From the NCBI GenBank assembly GCA_902767005.1, contig CACXFY010000198.1, positions 1-7,758 of the forward strand: a stretch of DNA of 7,758 nt, read 5' to 3'. The notes under the pieces were generated by a model that saw only the letters and a program-made list of their open reading frames with translations, searched no databases and had not been told where the DNA came from. The stretch's first letter is position 1. Each line of letters starts with the position of its first letter. A program made the position numbers and the translations under genes. The stretch is from an uncultured Erysipelotrichaceae bacterium (GTDB taxonomy: Bacteria > Bacillota_I > Bacilli_A > RF39 > UBA660). Shown here piece after piece: positions 6,883 through 7,758 of the stretch.

Positions 6883-7677
6883 ATGGAAGAATTAGTAAAA
6901 AAAAGAAGAATAACTTTAATAATAATAGTAATCCTTTTATTAGGAAGTTTTTTAACAACTATACTATATATTAAATATGGGACAGAACGTATTATGTCTA
7001 AAGGAACCCCTAAAGTTGAAGAAAAAGAAAAAGTACCAAAAGAAGAAATAAAAGACCCAGAAGAAACACCAAAAGAAGAAATGACACTAGATGATAGAAT
7101 AAAAGAAATTAGTAATAATTTTTCTAAATACTTTCCAATAACTGATATATCAAAAATACATAATCAAGATTTATTACTATATGGCTTAAGTAAAGTTGGT
7201 TGGGAAGAATCTATTACTGAAATAGAAATAGAAAATGCTGTAAAGAAAATATTTGGTAATAAAATAAAAGGAAAACATGAAAATATTGAATGTCCAACTA
7301 GTGATCCTGAACCATTATATTTATATCGAAATGGAGTATATACACCTAATCCTAAACATGGTGGACATGGTGGAAGTGGAAGACCAGATGTTTATCCATA
7401 TGAAGTAAATGTTACTGAAAAAGACAATGTTATAACAGCTAACTATAAACTTCTATATTCAAATTATTGTAGTGATACATGTATAATTAATAGTTACTTT
7501 AAATCATATCAAGATAGTATTAATAATACTAATCCAGTACTATCAAGTAATGACAATCAAGGATTATTATTAACAGATGAATTGTATAAATCAGTAGAGT
7601 CTAAACTACCAACAACAACATTTATCTTTGAGAAAGGAAATGATACATATAACTTAGTATCAGTAACAATAAAGTAA
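6883..7677 (+). CDS. Single-pass membrane protein with extracytoplasmic domain, function unknown
   Basis: I do not recognise the family. The product has 264 residues. A basic N-terminus (KKRR, 6-9) precedes one hydrophobic segment at about 10-30, with no lipobox cysteine, so it is most likely an uncleaved N-terminal anchor with the rest outside the cell. Residues 42-67 are a Glu/Lys/Pro linker with PKEE units. Residues 68 to about 135 look helical (DDRIKEISNNFSKYF, EIEIENAVKKIFG). Residues 136-264 look beta-rich and hold three cysteines (C137, C196, C200) and a Gly/His patch at 159-166 (HGGHGGSG). The paired C196-x3-C200 could form a disulfide or, with the histidines, bind a metal; neither is shown. 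The gene has its own promoter behind the polC terminator, and the next gene starts one base after its stop. Its position after polC does not imply a replication role. Confidence 0.85.
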   Translation: MEELVKKRRITLIIIVILLLGSFLTTILYIKYGTERIMSKGTPKVEEKEKVPKEEIKDPEETPKEEMTLDDRIKEISNNFSKYFPITDISKIHNQDLLLYGLSKVGWEESITEIEIENAVKKIFGNKIKGKHENIECPTSDPEPLYLYRNGVYTPNPKHGGHGGSGRPDVYPYEVNVTEKDNVITANYKLLYSNYCSDTCIINSYFKSYQDSINNTNPVLSSNDNQGLLLTDELYKSVESKLPTTTFIFEKGNDTYNLVSVTIK

Positions 7678-7678
7678 T

Positions 7679-7758
7679 ATGAAAATAACAAGAGATAATA
7701 AAGAAATAGAAATAATAACTATTTTAGAAGACAAAGACAACGCAACAACATTTCATCA
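7679..7758 (+). CDS. Start of a gene running off the window, unknown product
   Basis: ATG 7679 opens a frame of 26 codons with no stop before the window end, beginning MKITRDNKEIEIITILEDKD. It starts one base after the TAA of the gene upstream (TAATATG), an arrangement typical of translational coupling, and there is no terminator between them. There is no clear Shine-Dalgarno site, only AAAG about 5 nt upstream. Codon choice matches the neighbours. The fragment is too short to assign a family. Confidence 0.5.
   Translation, partial: MKITRDNKEIEIITILEDKDNATTFH

Noticed and set aside
37..7677. Mycoplasma-type code with TGA read as tryptophan
   Set aside because: The tryptophan codons checked are TGG, all five complete genes end in TAA, and no frame needs TGA read-through. 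The window gives no evidence for recoding.

Overview
The window is about 7.8 kb of very AT-rich, gene-dense bacterial DNA. The gram-positive form of replicative DNA polymerase III (PolC), the strong Shine-Dalgarno sequences (GGAGG-type), extended -10 promoters and exclusive use of TAA stops point to a low-GC member of the Firmicutes/Bacilli or Mollicutes lineage. A small one-cluster ferredoxin fits an anaerobe. Every tryptophan seen is TGG and no frame needs TGA read-through, so there is no sign of the mycoplasma code. A gut Bacilli lineage related to the Mollicutes (RF39-like) or an erysipelotrichal relative is a reasonable guess, but the sequence does not prove it.

Layout, left to right. 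(1) A 61-residue ferredoxin on the minus strand (37-222), ending in a hairpin terminator (11-35). (2) A compact divergent promoter region (223-342) with two back-to-back extended -10 promoters and a 14-bp perfect palindrome between them. (3) A plus-strand gene (343-1305) for a highly charged protein with one C-terminal membrane segment, followed by a clear rho-independent terminator (1309-1344). (4) A new transcription unit: an unrecognised 273-residue protein (1387-2208), then polC (2232-6818) only 23 bp downstream. The unit ends at a hairpin whose stem begins in the polC stop codon. (5) A second promoter and a 264-residue single-pass membrane protein with an apparently extracytoplasmic domain (6883-7677). 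(6) The first 26 codons of another gene, starting one base after the previous stop and running off the window.

How the genes fit together. PolC is the only gene with a firmly known role: chromosome replication, with built-in 3'-5' proofreading and a C-terminal sliding-clamp motif. It sits between uncharacterised genes, not in the cdsA/rseP/proS-polC-rimP/nusA neighbourhood known from Bacillus. The unrecognised gene just upstream probably shares its mRNA. I found no mobile element, CRISPR array, RNA gene or defence system. The points most worth a second look are an apparent insertion of about 60 residues in the PolC polymerase region, the palindrome at the divergent promoter, and the three unassigned proteins.
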